Shown here piece by piece: positions 38,724 through 48,884 of a stretch of DNA of 64,000 nt. The position numbers and the translations under genes are program-made. The first letter of the stretch is position 1. Each line of letters begins with the position of its first letter. The notes under the pieces are model-generated. The model was not told the DNA's origin. It did not search any database and saw only the letters and a list, made by a program, of their open reading frames with translations. The DNA is from Pelagibacterium lentulum (GTDB lineage: Bacteria; Pseudomonadota; Alphaproteobacteria; Rhizobiales; Devosiaceae): the NCBI RefSeq assembly GCF_003992625.1, contig NZ_RZMW01000003.1:78994-142993 (forward strand), in the 5' to 3' direction.

Positions 38724-39689
<966 letters not shown>

Positions 39690-39696
39690 TCCAACT

Positions 39697-39727
39697 GGCC
39701 CGGTCCGGAAAAGGGGCCGGGCCTTTT
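39697..39727 (+). terminator. Terminator or attenuator between mdh and sucC
   Basis: GGCCCGG (39697-39703) and CCGGGCC (39717-39723), with inner partial pairing, are followed by TTTT. It lies 8 nt after the mdh stop. It implies that mdh and sucC are only partly co-transcribed. Confidence 0.75.
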
Positions 39728-39823
39728 CAAGTTCGGCCATGCTCATGGTGCTGGCCAAAAAGAAAATGGGGCGCCGATTCCGGTCTGCGCCAGATACAGT
39801 CAAGAGAACGCGAAGGGTTCAAG

Positions 39824-41017
39824 ATGAACATTCACGAATATCAGGCCAAGCAGTTGCTTAAGGGCTATGGCGCGCCGGTTGCCGAAGGCGTCGCAATCTT
39901 TTCGGCGGACGAAGCCGAAGCCGCCGCAAAATCGCTGCCCGGCCCGCTCTATGTGGTCAAGTCCCAGATCCATGCCGGCGGGCGTGGCAAGGGCAAGTTC
40001 ACCGAACTCGGTCCCGATGCAAAGGGCGGTGTGCGGCTTGCGTTCTCGGTCGAGGAAGCTGTTGCCCACGCAAAGGAAATGCTGGGCAATACGCTTGTCA
40101 CTGCCCAGACCGGTGAAGCGGGCAAGCAGGTCAACCGCCTCTATATCGAAGATGGCGCCGATATCGAGCGCGAGCTTTATCTCTCGCTGCTTGTGGACCG
40201 CTCGACAGGCAAGGTTGCGTTCGTTGCGTCCACCGAAGGGGGCATGGACATTGAGGCTGTTGCCGAACACACCCCTGAAAAGATCCTGACACTGCCGATC
40301 GATCCAGCAACCGGTGTTACCGATGCGGATGCCGACAAGCTGGCAAGCTCGCTTGAACTTGCAGGCAAGAGTGCCGATCAGGCCAAGGGCGTCTTCAAGC
40401 TCCTTTACAAAGCCTTTGTCGAAAAGGACATGAGCCTTCTGGAAATCAACCCCTTCATCGTCATGAAGAATGGCGACGTGCGGGTACTCGATGCCAAGGT
40501 TTCGTTTGACGGCAACGCACTGTTCCGCCACCCCGATGTGGTCGAGCTGCGCGATCTGACCGAAGAGGACGAAAAGGAAATCGAAGCCTCCAAGTGGGAT
40601 CTGGCCTATGTGGCGCTCGATGGCAATATCGGCTGCATGGTCAATGGTGCCGGGCTTGCCATGGCAACCATGGACATCATTAAGCTCTATGGCGCCGAGC
40701 CTGCCAACTTCCTCGATGTGGGCGGTGGCGCGTCCAAGGAAAAGGTCACTGCAGCGTTCAAGATCATCACCGCCGACCCGGCCGTCAAAGGCATTCTGGT
40801 CAATATCTTTGGTGGCATCATGCGCTGTGACGTGATTGCGGAAGGCGTTATCGCCGCGGTCAAGGATGTGGGGCTCAACGTGCCGCTGGTCGTGCGTCTT
40901 GAAGGCACGCGCGTTGCCGAGGGCAAAAAGATCATCGACGAGAGCGGGCTGAACGTGATTTCGGCCGACGATCTTGATGACGCTGCCCAGAAGATCGTCG
41001 CCGCGGTTAACGGCTAA
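39824..41017 (+). CDS. sucC: Succinyl-CoA synthetase beta subunit
   Basis: 397 aa ATP-grasp subunit. It couples succinyl-CoA hydrolysis to nucleotide phosphorylation. [20 protein letters not shown] is the classic N-terminus. [14 protein letters not shown] (nucleotide binding), [20 protein letters not shown] and the C-terminal [20 protein letters not shown] and [17 protein letters not shown] are typical. A small membrane-protein gene, not sucD, follows directly. Confidence 0.98.
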   Translation: MNIHEYQAKQLLKGYGAPVAEGVAIFSADEAEAAAKSLPGPLYVVKSQIHAGGRGKGKFTELGPDAKGGVRLAFSVEEAVAHAKEMLGNTLVTAQTGEAGKQVNRLYIEDGADIERELYLSLLVDRSTGKVAFVASTEGGMDIEAVAEHTPEKILTLPIDPATGVTDADADKLASSLELAGKSADQAKGVFKLLYKAFVEKDMSLLEINPFIVMKNGDVRVLDAKVSFDGNALFRHPDVVELRDLTEEDEKEIEASKWDLAYVALDGNIGCMVNGAGLAMATMDIIKLYGAEPANFLDVGGGASKEKVTAAFKIITADPAVKGILVNIFGGIMRCDVIAEGVIAAVKDVGLNVPLVVRLEGTRVAEGKKIIDESGLNVISADDLDDAAQKIVAAVNG

Positions 41018-41021
41018 AGCA

Positions 41022-41219
41022 GTGTTGGACGCCCTGATTGCATGGCTGCCGCTCGTCGTCATCTTCCTGGTGTTTATCACGCTGGGGTCCCATCAGATGC
41101 GGAGCTACAAGCAGCATGTCGATCAGGTAACCGACATCAACAACGAACTCGTGGCGATCAATCGTGAAATGATTTCCGAGCTGCGCGAGATCAAAGAAAT
41201 TCTGAAGGACCGGAAATAA
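41022..41219 (+). CDS. 65-residue membrane/coiled-coil protein between sucC and sucD
   Basis: 65 aa from GTG at 41022 (or 64 aa from TTG at 41025). One transmembrane helix (about 5-20, [18 protein letters not shown]) is followed by a charged helical tail ([20 protein letters not shown]) with heptad-like spacing. It begins 4 nt after the sucC stop and ends on TAATG, sharing one base with sucD, so it is tightly coupled. Function unknown; a tether or regulator of the synthetase is possible but unsupported. Small single-helix proteins of this shape occur elsewhere in alphaproteobacteria. Confidence 0.8.
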   Translation: MLDALIAWLPLVVIFLVFITLGSHQMRSYKQHVDQVTDINNELVAINREMISELREIKEILKDRK

Positions 41220-42124
41220 TGTCCATTCTCGTCAATAAAGACACCAAAGTCCTCGTCCAGGGCCTGACCGGCAAGACCGGTACATTCCATACCGAACAGG
41301 CGCTGGCCTACTATGGCACCAAGATGGTCGGCGGTATTCATCCCAAAAAGGGCGGGGAAACCTGGTCCTCGGGTGTCGATGGCACCGAGCTTCCCGTTTT
41401 CGCTTCGGTGGCCGAAGGCAAGGAAAAAACCGGCGCCAACGCCTCGGTGGTCTATGTACCGCCCGCAGGGGCCGCTGCTGCCATTCTCGAAGCGATCGAA
41501 GCGGAAATCGAGCTTATCGTGTGCATCACCGAAGGCGTTCCGGTGATGGACATGGTTGAGGTCAAGGCAAAGCTCGAAAAATCCAAGTCACGTCTGATCG
41601 GCCCGAACTGCCCCGGCGTTCTGACCCCGGAAGAATGCAAGATCGGCATCATGCCGGGCAATATCTTTTCCAAGGGCTCGGTGGGGATCGTTTCGCGCTC
41701 GGGCACATTGACCTATGAAGCCGTGTTCCAGACCACCAATGAAAAGCTGGGCCAAACAACGGCTGTCGGTATCGGCGGCGATCCGGTCAAGGGCACCGAG
41801 TTTATCGACGTTTTGGAAATGTTCCTTGCGGACGAAGCCACCAAGTCGATCATCATGATTGGTGAAATTGGCGGCTCGGCGGAAGAAGAAGCCGCCCAGT
41901 TCCTGATCGATGAAGCCAAGAAGGGCCGCAAGAAGCCCATGGCCGGCTTTATTGCAGGTCTTACCGCTCCCAAGGGCCGTACAATGGGCCATGCGGGCGC
42001 AGTGATTTCCGGCGGTAAGGGCGGCGCGGAAGACAAGATTGCGGCCATGGAAGCGGCTGGGATCAAGGTCTCGAAATCACCGGCGCGGATCGGTGCGACC
42101 CTTGTTGAAGTTTTGAAGGGCTAA
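41219..42124 (+). CDS. sucD: Succinyl-CoA synthetase alpha subunit
   Basis: 301 aa. [20 protein letters not shown] with [19 protein letters not shown] is the CoA-binding Rossmann part. [20 protein letters not shown] follows, and the phosphorylated His is in [20 protein letters not shown]. It completes the synthetase with SucC. A 293-nt gap holding a palindromic element separates it from sucA. Confidence 0.98.
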   Translation: MSILVNKDTKVLVQGLTGKTGTFHTEQALAYYGTKMVGGIHPKKGGETWSSGVDGTELPVFASVAEGKEKTGANASVVYVPPAGAAAAILEAIEAEIELIVCITEGVPVMDMVEVKAKLEKSKSRLIGPNCPGVLTPEECKIGIMPGNIFSKGSVGIVSRSGTLTYEAVFQTTNEKLGQTTAVGIGGDPVKGTEFIDVLEMFLADEATKSIIMIGEIGGSAEEEAAQFLIDEAKKGRKKPMAGFIAGLTAPKGRTMGHAGAVISGGKGGAEDKIAAMEAAGIKVSKSPARIGATLVEVLKG

Positions 42125-42226
42125 CTGAGGGTGTCCCGGTTCGTTTAAAGCCAATTGATCGGGACGTTTCCTACGGTTTTTCTTGTAACCCATGCCGCTG
42201 TGATGCCACCTTTGTGGGATTACAAC

Positions 42227-42323
42227 GTGCCCAGCAAAAGTGGAAACGGTTTTGCGGTGCGGGCGCGCGACAAAACAAAATCTGGAGCAGGTCCGCGTAT
42301 CGCAAAAAGCGGATCTGCTCTGA
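42227..42323 (+). repeat. Bipartite palindromic intergenic element, copy B
   Basis: The plus strand shows AAGTGGAAAC, then GCGCGACAAAACAAAA, then GAGCAGGTCCGC paired with GCGGATCTGCTC (11 of 12 matches plus a G-T). Copy A (minus strand, 15289-15384) has AAGTGGAAAC, GCGCGACAACAAAA and a 13-bp stem with a different sequence, in the same order. The first stem here is weaker (GCAAAA/TTTTGC). It sits in the sucD-sucA gap. Confidence 0.8.
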
Positions 42324-42389
42324 TAGCGGCAAGCGCTTTATTAAGATTATCGAGCGCAATCTGACAGGCCGATGGCCAAGTGAAAGGGC

Positions 42390-42404
42390 GGGGGTAGCAC
42401 CCCC
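42390..42404 (+). other. Hairpin directly upstream of sucA
   Basis: GGGGG and CCCCC flank a TAGCA loop (42390-42404), ending 13 nt before the sucA ATG. The start has only a weak ribosome-binding site (GAGAG), so this stem could affect sucA translation. No T tract, so not a terminator. Otherwise the sucD-sucA gap holds only the palindromic element. Confidence 0.5.
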
Positions 42405-42417
42405 ATTTGAGAGCAAA

Positions 42418-45408
42418 ATGGCACGACAGGACCAGAACGAAGCGTTCCTCCTCACTTCATTCCTTTATGGCGGCAATGCCGGCTATATCGAGGACCTCTA
42501 CGCGCGCTACAAGACCGATCCCAAAGCGGTCGATCCCAGTTGGGCCGAGTTCTTCGCCAATCTTTCCGATGCCTCCGATGAGGTCAAAAAGGGTGCTTCA
42601 GGCCCAAGCTGGCGTCGTGACGACTGGCCGCGCACAGCCAATGGCGATCTTGTCGCTGCACTTGACGGAAATTGGGGTGATATAGCGGTCAAGGCGCAAA
42701 AGGCTGTTACCGAAAAGGCCAAGGCCGACGACAAGCCGGTTTCCTCCGCAACGATCCTGCAGGCCACCCGCGATTCCATCCATGCCATCATGATGATCCG
42801 CGCTTATCGGATGCGCGGGCATCTGCATGCAAATCTCGATCCTTTAGGCCTTGAAGTGCGCGAGGATGCTCCCGAGCTCGATCCCGCTGCATATGGCTTT
42901 ACCGAGGCCGATTATGGCCGCGAGATTTTCATCGATCATTATCTCGGGCTCGAATTTGCAACCATTCCGCAGATGCTTGAAATCCTCAAGCGTACCTATT
43001 GCGGTACGATGGGCGTGGAGTTCATGCACATTTCCGATCCCGAGGCCAAGGCATGGCTGCAGGAGAGGATCGAGGGGCCGGACAAGGAAATCACCTTCAC
43101 CAAGGCAGGCAAGCGCGCCATCCTTGCAAAGCTTGCCGAGGCCGAAGGGTTCGAAAAGTTCCTCGACGTCAAATATACCGGCACAAAGCGCTTCGGTCTC
43201 GATGGTGGTGAATCACTGATTCCGGCCCTCGAGCAGATCATCAAGCGCGGTGGCGCCTTGGGGGTCAAGGACATCGTTTTGGGCATGGCCCATCGTGGCC
43301 GTCTCAATGTTCTGACCCAGGTGATGGGCAAGCCGCACCGCGCGTTGTTCCATGAGTTCAAGGGCGGGGCATTTTATCCCGACGACGTGGAAGGCTCGGG
43401 CGACGTCAAATATCACCTTGGTGCCTCCTCGGACCGCGAATTTGACGGCAACAAGGTGCATTTGTCGCTGACGGCCAATCCTTCGCATCTGGAAATCGTC
43501 AACCCGGTCGTTCTGGGCAAGGCGCGCGCCAAGCAGGATCAGCTTTCCGCACGTGACGGCCAGTTCATCTTCGATACCCGTGAAACCGATCGCACCTCGG
43601 TTCTGCCGCTGCTTTTGCATGGCGATGCGGCTTTTGCCGGTCAGGGCGTTGTCGCGGAATGTTTCGGGCTTTCGGGCCTGAAAGGCCACCGCACAGGCGG
43701 TTCGATCCATTTCGTTATCAATAACCAGATCGGGTTCACCACCAGCCCGCATTTCTCGCGATCTTCGCCCTATCCCACCGATGTGGCGAAAATGATCGAG
43801 GCGCCGGTGTTCCATGTGAATGGTGACGATCCGGAAGCTGTGGTCTTTGCAGCTAAAATCGCAACCGAGTACCGGCAGAAATTCGGTCGCCCGGTCGTTA
43901 TCGACATGTTCTGCTATCGCCGGTTCGGCCACAACGAAGGCGATGAGCCCAGCTTCACCCAGCCGTTGATGTACAAGGCCATCCGCGCGCATCGATCGAC
44001 CTATGAGATCTACAGCGAAAAGCTGATAAGCGAAGGCGTGGTGACCAAGGAAGAGGCCGGGCAGATCAAGGCCGATTTCCGCGCCCAGCTCGAAGCCGAG
44101 TTCGAAGCCGGGCAGGATTACCGCCCCAACAAGGCCGACTGGCTCGACGGCGCCTGGAAAAATATCAAGCTGGCCGATGCCGATGGTCCGCGTCGCGGTG
44201 TTACCGGGGTCGATGTTGAAAAGCTTCAGGCGCTTGGAGAAAAGCTTTGCGCGGTGCCCGAAGGCTTCAATGTGCATCGCACGGTGCAGCGCTTCCTTGA
44301 CAATCGCAAGAGGATCATCGCCTCGGGCGAAGGTGTGGATTGGGCGACCGCCGAGGCTCTGGCCTTTGCAACGCTTGCCGATGAAGGGCACCCGGTTCGC
44401 CTTTCGGGACAGGATGTCGAGCGCGGCACCTTCTCCCAGCGCCATTCGGTGCTTTACGATCAGGAAAACGAACGCACCTATACCCCACTCAACCATCTCC
44501 ATGAAGGACAGGGACGCTACGAGGTCATCAATTCGATGCTCTCGGAAGAAGCGGTGCTCGGGTTTGAATATGGCTACTCGCTGGCCGAGCCCAACGCGCT
44601 CACCATCTGGGAAGCCCAGTTCGGCGATTTCGTCAACGGCGCACAGGTTGTGATCGACCAGTTCATCTCTTCGGGCGAACGCAAGTGGCTGCGCATGAGC
44701 GGGCTGGTGATGCTGCTTCCCCATGGTTATGAAGGCCAAGGGCCCGAACACTCCTCGGCACGGCCTGAGCGCTTCCTGCAATTGTGTGCGGAAGACAATA
44801 TGCAGGTGCTCAATTGCACGACGCCGGCGAACTATTTCCATGCGCTGCGCCGCCAGCTCAAGCGCGATTTCCGTAAGCCCCTCGTCATCATGACACCCAA
44901 GTCGCTGCTGCGGCACAAGCGGGCTGTATCGGGGCTCAATGAAATGGGGGCCGATACCTTCTTCCATCGCCTGCTCTGGGACGATGCGGAAGCACCAGGC
45001 GCGCCCAAGACAGAAATCAATCTGGTTGGCGACGACAAGATCAGGCGCGTGGTCATCTGCACAGGCAAGGTCTATTACGATCTGCTCGAAGATCGCGAAA
45101 AGCGCGGCATCAACGATGTTTACCTGATGCGGCTTGAACAGCTTTATCCGTTCCCGGCCAAGGCGCTGATCGACGAGTTGAGCCGGTTTTCCAATGCCGA
45201 TATTGTCTGGTGTCAGGAAGAGCCCAAGAATATGGGCGCCTGGGCCTTTGTGCAGCCCTATATCGAATGGGTGCTCGAACAGATGGGCCGCCCCGGTGCG
45301 CGTCCGCGCTATGTTGGACGTCCCGCGTCTGCGTCCACGGCAACGGGTCTGATGCGCACCCATGTCGCGCAATTGCAGGCCTTCCTCGATGAGGCTTTTG
45401 AAAGCTGA
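42418..45408 (+). CDS. sucA: 2-oxoglutarate dehydrogenase E1 component
   Basis: 996 aa thiamine diphosphate enzyme. The N-terminal SFLYGGNAGYIEDLYARYKT is the E2-binding region. GMAHRGRLNVLTQVMGKPHR, SLTANPSHLEIVNPVVLGKA, GLKGHRTGGSIHFVINNQIG and VIDMFCYRRFGHNEGDEPSF are active-site motifs, with LPHGYEGQGPEHSSARPERF in the C-terminal half. The frame is open from 42214, but the 68 extra residues come from the palindromic element, so the ATG at 42418 is chosen. Confidence 0.97.
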   Translation: MARQDQNEAFLLTSFLYGGNAGYIEDLYARYKTDPKAVDPSWAEFFANLSDASDEVKKGASGPSWRRDDWPRTANGDLVAALDGNWGDIAVKAQKAVTEKAKADDKPVSSATILQATRDSIHAIMMIRAYRMRGHLHANLDPLGLEVREDAPELDPAAYGFTEADYGREIFIDHYLGLEFATIPQMLEILKRTYCGTMGVEFMHISDPEAKAWLQERIEGPDKEITFTKAGKRAILAKLAEAEGFEKFLDVKYTGTKRFGLDGGESLIPALEQIIKRGGALGVKDIVLGMAHRGRLNVLTQVMGKPHRALFHEFKGGAFYPDDVEGSGDVKYHLGASSDREFDGNKVHLSLTANPSHLEIVNPVVLGKARAKQDQLSARDGQFIFDTRETDRTSVLPLLLHGDAAFAGQGVVAECFGLSGLKGHRTGGSIHFVINNQIGFTTSPHFSRSSPYPTDVAKMIEAPVFHVNGDDPEAVVFAAKIATEYRQKFGRPVVIDMFCYRRFGHNEGDEPSFTQPLMYKAIRAHRSTYEIYSEKLISEGVVTKEEAGQIKADFRAQLEAEFEAGQDYRPNKADWLDGAWKNIKLADADGPRRGVTGVDVEKLQALGEKLCAVPEGFNVHRTVQRFLDNRKRIIASGEGVDWATAEALAFATLADEGHPVRLSGQDVERGTFSQRHSVLYDQENERTYTPLNHLHEGQGRYEVINSMLSEEAVLGFEYGYSLAEPNALTIWEAQFGDFVNGAQVVIDQFISSGERKWLRMSGLVMLLPHGYEGQGPEHSSARPERFLQLCAEDNMQVLNCTTPANYFHALRRQLKRDFRKPLVIMTPKSLLRHKRAVSGLNEMGADTFFHRLLWDDAEAPGAPKTEINLVGDDKIRRVVICTGKVYYDLLEDREKRGINDVYLMRLEQLYPFPAKALIDELSRFSNADIVWCQEEPKNMGAWAFVQPYIEWVLEQMGRPGARPRYVGRPASASTATGLMRTHVAQLQAFLDEAFES

Positions 45409-45472
45409 GAATTTGCTCCCGACGCGTCAGGCGCGCCGGGCTTTTGAACACGATTGAAGGATAGTCAAAAAG

Positions 45473-46705
45473 ATGTCCACCGAAGTTCGCGTGCCAACCC
45501 TTGGGGAAAGCGTTACCGAAGCCACCATCGGCCAGTGGTTCAAGAAAGTCGGCGATTCCGTCGCTGCCGACGAACCGATCGTTGAGCTTGAAACCGATAA
45601 GGTCACGATTGAAGTGCCGGCGCCTGTCGCCGGAACGCTGGAGGCCATTTCGGTCAATGAAGGCGATACGGTCGAAGTCGGTGCTCTGATCGCTGCCATC
45701 GCAGCGGGTGCCGGTGCTGCCAAGCCTGCAGAAGCCGCCAAGGAAGAACCTAAGGCCGAAGCGCCAAAGCAGGCCGAACCAGCCCGCGCCGACGCGCCTG
45801 CCGCCAAGACCGAAATGCCCGCTGCCCCTTCGGCCGCCAAGCTGATGACTGAAAAGGGCATCGATGCCGATAGCGTTGAAGGGTCGGGAAAGCGCGGCCA
45901 GGTCCTAAAGGAAGATGTCCTCAAGGCGTTGGACAAGACCGGCAGCGAAGCTCCCGCCGCCAAGGCGCCGGCGACCCCGCGTGCGCCTTCGAGCCAGGAG
46001 GATGGCAGTCGCGAAGAACGGGTCAAGATGACCCGGCTGCGCCAGACTATCGCCAAGCGCCTCAAGGACGCTCAGAATTCCGCCGCCATGCTCACCACTT
46101 TCAACGAGGTGGACATGAAGCCGGTCATGGACCTGCGCAACGCCTACAAGGATCTTTTTGAGAAAAAGCATGGCGTCAAGCTCGGCTTCATGGGCTTTTT
46201 CACCAAGGCTGTCGTCCATGCGCTCAAGGAAATCCCGGCGGTCAACGCCGAGATCGACGGCACCGACATCATCTATAAGAATTTCGCCCATATCGGGGTG
46301 GCCGTGGGTACCGACAAGGGGCTCGTGGTCCCTGTCGTACGCGATGCCGACCAGATGAGCATTGCGGAAATAGAAAAGGAAATCGGCAGGCTTGGCCGCG
46401 CCGCGCGTGACGGCCAGCTTTCCATGGCCGACATGCAGGGCGGCACCTTCACCATTTCCAATGGTGGCGTCTATGGCTCGCTGATGTCGACCCCGATCCT
46501 CAATGCACCGCAATCGGGCATTTTAGGCATGCACAAGATTCAAGAACGCCCGGTCGCCGTTAACGGGCAGATCGTTGTGCGTCCGATGATGTATCTGGCG
46601 CTCAGCTACGATCACCGCATCGTTGATGGCAAGGAAGCTGTAACCTTCCTTGTGCGCGTCAAGGAAAGCCTCGAAGATCCCCAGCGCCTTGTGCTCGATC
46701 TTTAA
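45473..46705 (+). CDS. sucB: 2-oxoglutarate dehydrogenase E2 (dihydrolipoyl succinyltransferase)
   Basis: 410 aa. The lipoyl domain (1-75) has Lys43 in [14 protein letters not shown]. An Ala/Pro/Lys-rich linker, an E1/E3-binding domain (about 118-155) and the catalytic domain with [20 protein letters not shown] and the active-site His in [13 protein letters not shown] follow. It forms the core of the complex with SucA and Lpd, all encoded here. Confidence 0.98.
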   Translation: MSTEVRVPTLGESVTEATIGQWFKKVGDSVAADEPIVELETDKVTIEVPAPVAGTLEAISVNEGDTVEVGALIAAIAAGAGAAKPAEAAKEEPKAEAPKQAEPARADAPAAKTEMPAAPSAAKLMTEKGIDADSVEGSGKRGQVLKEDVLKALDKTGSEAPAAKAPATPRAPSSQEDGSREERVKMTRLRQTIAKRLKDAQNSAAMLTTFNEVDMKPVMDLRNAYKDLFEKKHGVKLGFMGFFTKAVVHALKEIPAVNAEIDGTDIIYKNFAHIGVAVGTDKGLVVPVVRDADQMSIAEIEKEIGRLGRAARDGQLSMADMQGGTFTISNGGVYGSLMSTPILNAPQSGILGMHKIQERPVAVNGQIVVRPMMYLALSYDHRIVDGKEAVTFLVRVKESLEDPQRLVLDL

Positions 46706-46791
46706 ACGGAAATATCCAGATCGCTCCGGCGCGCTTGCGGGCGGGCCGGGGCCTTCAGGCTGATTTGTGCGGGGATTTTGGGCAGGGCATT

Positions 46792-47184
46792 ATGACGATT
46801 GAGCTGACACTGCTTTTGTGGTCTGTCGCGCTGCTTTTGGTCCAGATCATTATCCAGGCCGTTCTTTCGACCCGCGATCTGGGACGTGAATACAACGCCA
46901 GCCCGCGTGACGAGAAACGCGAATTGGGCCTGCATGCCGGGCGCGCCGAACGGTGCTTGCGCAATTTCCTTGAGACCTGGCCTGCTTTCATAACGCTTGT
47001 GCTGGCGGGGGCAGTCACCGATATTTCCAACGGGCTGACCGTCTGGGGGGCATGGCTCTATTTGGGGTTCCGCATAGTCTATATTCCGCTTTATCTTTCC
47101 GGCGTCCCCTATATCCGCTCGGCTGCCTTTTTGGGCGCCTTTGTCGGGCTGGTCCTTATGCTTTTGGGGCTGTTGCTCGCATAA
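46792..47184 (+). CDS. MAPEG-family membrane protein
   Basis: 130 aa with four membrane helices. [20 protein letters not shown] and [20 protein letters not shown] are typical of bacterial MAPEG proteins, related to eicosanoid/glutathione metabolism enzymes; no catalytic role can be assigned. The ATG at 46792 is chosen over an upstream start at 46735. It separates sucB from lpd. Confidence 0.9.
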   Translation: MTIELTLLLWSVALLLVQIIIQAVLSTRDLGREYNASPRDEKRELGLHAGRAERCLRNFLETWPAFITLVLAGAVTDISNGLTVWGAWLYLGFRIVYIPLYLSGVPYIRSAAFLGAFVGLVLMLLGLLLA

Positions 47185-47248
47185 AAATCCACTATTTGAT
47201 AGCGTCGCCCCAACCGGCGGCACAAATGACAAAAGGGATATTGTTTCC

Positions 47249-48655
47249 ATGGCCGACACATTCGATCTCACCATTATCGGGACTGGACCGGGGGGGTATG
47301 TCTGCGCCGTGCGCGCGGCCCAGCTCGGCATGAAAGTGGCGGTTGTCGAGAAATGGCCCAGTTTTGGCGGCACCTGCCTCAATATCGGCTGTATCCCGTC
47401 CAAGGCACTGTTGCATGCCTCGGAAATGTTTGAGGAAGCGGCCCATAGTCTGCCCCAACTCGGGGTCGAGGTTGGCGCACCCAAGCTTAATCTCACCGCC
47501 ATGATGGCCCATAAGGACGATACCGTTGCCTCCAATACCGGCGGGATCGAATATCTGTTCAAAAAGAACAAGATCACGGCCTTCCGCGGCACGGGTTCGG
47601 TTGCCGGGCAGGGCAAGGTCGTTGTGACCGCAGAAGATGGCTCGACCACCGAGATCGAAACCAAACATATCGTCATTGCGACCGGTTCGGTTTCGGCCAA
47701 CCTGCCGGGCATCGAGATCGATGAGGAACGGATTGTCACCTCAACCGGTGCGCTCAAGCTCGATAAGGTACCCGAAAATCTTCTGGTGATCGGGGCTGGT
47801 GTCATCGGTCTGGAACTGGGCTCGGTCTGGGCGCGTCTTGGGGCCAAGGTCACGGTTGTCGAGTATCTCGATCGCATCCTGCCGGGTATGGATGGGGAAG
47901 TCGCCAAACAGTTCCAGCGCATGCTGGCCAAGCAGGGCTTTGAGTTCAAGCTCTCGACCAAGGTTACGGGGATCGAAAAGACCGAAAGCGGTCTTGTTGC
48001 CCATGTTGAACCGGCCGATGGTGGCGAAGCCTGGAGCATCCAGACCGATATTGCGCTCGTGGCCATTGGCCGTCTGCCCTATACGCAAGGGCTAGGGCTC
48101 GAAGAAGCCGGGGTCGAGATCGACAAGCGCGGCCGGATCGTTACCGACGGTCACTACAAGACCAATATCGATGGCATTTATGCTATTGGCGATGTGATTG
48201 CAGGGCCGATGCTGGCCCATAAGGCTGAAGATGAAGGTATTGCGATTGCCGAAATCCTTGCCGGGCAGGCCGGGCACGTCAATTACGGGGTTATTCCCGG
48301 CGTTGTTTATACCAACCCCGAGGTTGCTTCTGTCGGGCAGACCGAAGAAGAGGTCAAGGCCGCAGGGATCGACTACAAGACATCCAAATTCCCCTTCACC
48401 GCCAATGGCCGCGCCAAGGCCATGCTGGCGAGCCAGGGCTTTGTCAAGATCATTGCCGACAAGGCCACCGACCGGGTTCTGGGCTGCCATATCGTTGGCA
48501 AGGGCGCGGGCGAAATGATCCACGAAGTTGCCGTTCTGATGGAATTTGGCGGCTCGGCGGAAGATCTGGCCCGCACCTGCCACGCGCATCCGACCATGAG
48601 CGAGGCCATTCGCGAAGCGGCTCTGGCGGCTGGAGACGGCGCGATCCACATCTGA
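47249..48655 (+). CDS. lpd: Dihydrolipoyl dehydrogenase (E3)
   Basis: 468 aa FAD enzyme. [20 protein letters not shown] is the FAD loop, [20 protein letters not shown] the redox-active disulfide, and [20 protein letters not shown] the NAD site. [20 protein letters not shown] and the catalytic His in [16 protein letters not shown] are present. It is the E3 of the 2-oxoglutarate complex encoded just upstream. Its TGA stop is the first base triplet of a 25-nt direct repeat. Confidence 0.97.
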   Translation: MADTFDLTIIGTGPGGYVCAVRAAQLGMKVAVVEKWPSFGGTCLNIGCIPSKALLHASEMFEEAAHSLPQLGVEVGAPKLNLTAMMAHKDDTVASNTGGIEYLFKKNKITAFRGTGSVAGQGKVVVTAEDGSTTEIETKHIVIATGSVSANLPGIEIDEERIVTSTGALKLDKVPENLLVIGAGVIGLELGSVWARLGAKVTVVEYLDRILPGMDGEVAKQFQRMLAKQGFEFKLSTKVTGIEKTESGLVAHVEPADGGEAWSIQTDIALVAIGRLPYTQGLGLEEAGVEIDKRGRIVTDGHYKTNIDGIYAIGDVIAGPMLAHKAEDEGIAIAEILAGQAGHVNYGVIPGVVYTNPEVASVGQTEEEVKAAGIDYKTSKFPFTANGRAKAMLASQGFVKIIADKATDRVLGCHIVGKGAGEMIHEVAVLMEFGGSAEDLARTCHAHPTMSEAIREAALAAGDGAIHI

Positions 48656-48832
48656 TGCCTCACGGGGGCGCACCGCATTTGCCATGACGCGCTAAAGCCG
48701 CGCTATGGCAAATGCTGCCCCTCCGCGGGGGGCGAGAACGTTCGCCGAGGTCCTCGGCATTGCCTCGTCCGTTCGTTCCCGTCCTGTCAGTACGATGGAT
48801 ATTTCTCTTGATGCCTCACGGGGCGCACCGCA
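48653..48832 (+). repeat. Palindrome-rich segment bounded by 24-25 bp direct repeats
   Basis: TGATGCCTCACGG...GCGCACCGCA occurs at 48653-48677 (overlapping the lpd stop) and 48809-48832, differing by one G. Between them lie an 11-bp inverted repeat GCATTTGCCAT/ATGGCAAATGC (48675-48685, 48705-48715) and the palindrome GCCGAGGTCCTCGGC (48744-48758). It pushes the lpd terminator about 150 bp downstream. No ORF of note. Confidence 0.75.
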
Positions 48833-48833
48833 A

Positions 48834-48862
48834 AAAAGGCCGCGTTATGGACGCGGCCTTTT
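48834..48862. terminator. Bidirectional terminator between lpd and the repeat protein
   Basis: AAAAGGCCGCGT (48834-48845) and ACGCGGCCTTTT (48851-48862) form a perfect 12-bp stem with a 5-nt loop, A-tract on one side and T-tract on the other. Confidence 0.93.
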
Positions 48863-48884
48863 CATTTGTAGCACGTGGATCTGC

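Noticed and set aside
42214..42417. 68-residue N-terminal extension of SucA
   Set aside because: It translates the palindromic intergenic element and lacks conservation; the ATG at 42418 matches known SucA starts.
43213..45372. 719-codon open frame antisense to sucA
   Set aside because: It mirrors sucA codon by codon (GC-rich third positions give stop-free antisense frames) and its translation resembles no family.
48653..48832. Direct repeats as a CRISPR array
   Set aside because: Only two units 156 bp apart, with no regular spacers and no cas genes.
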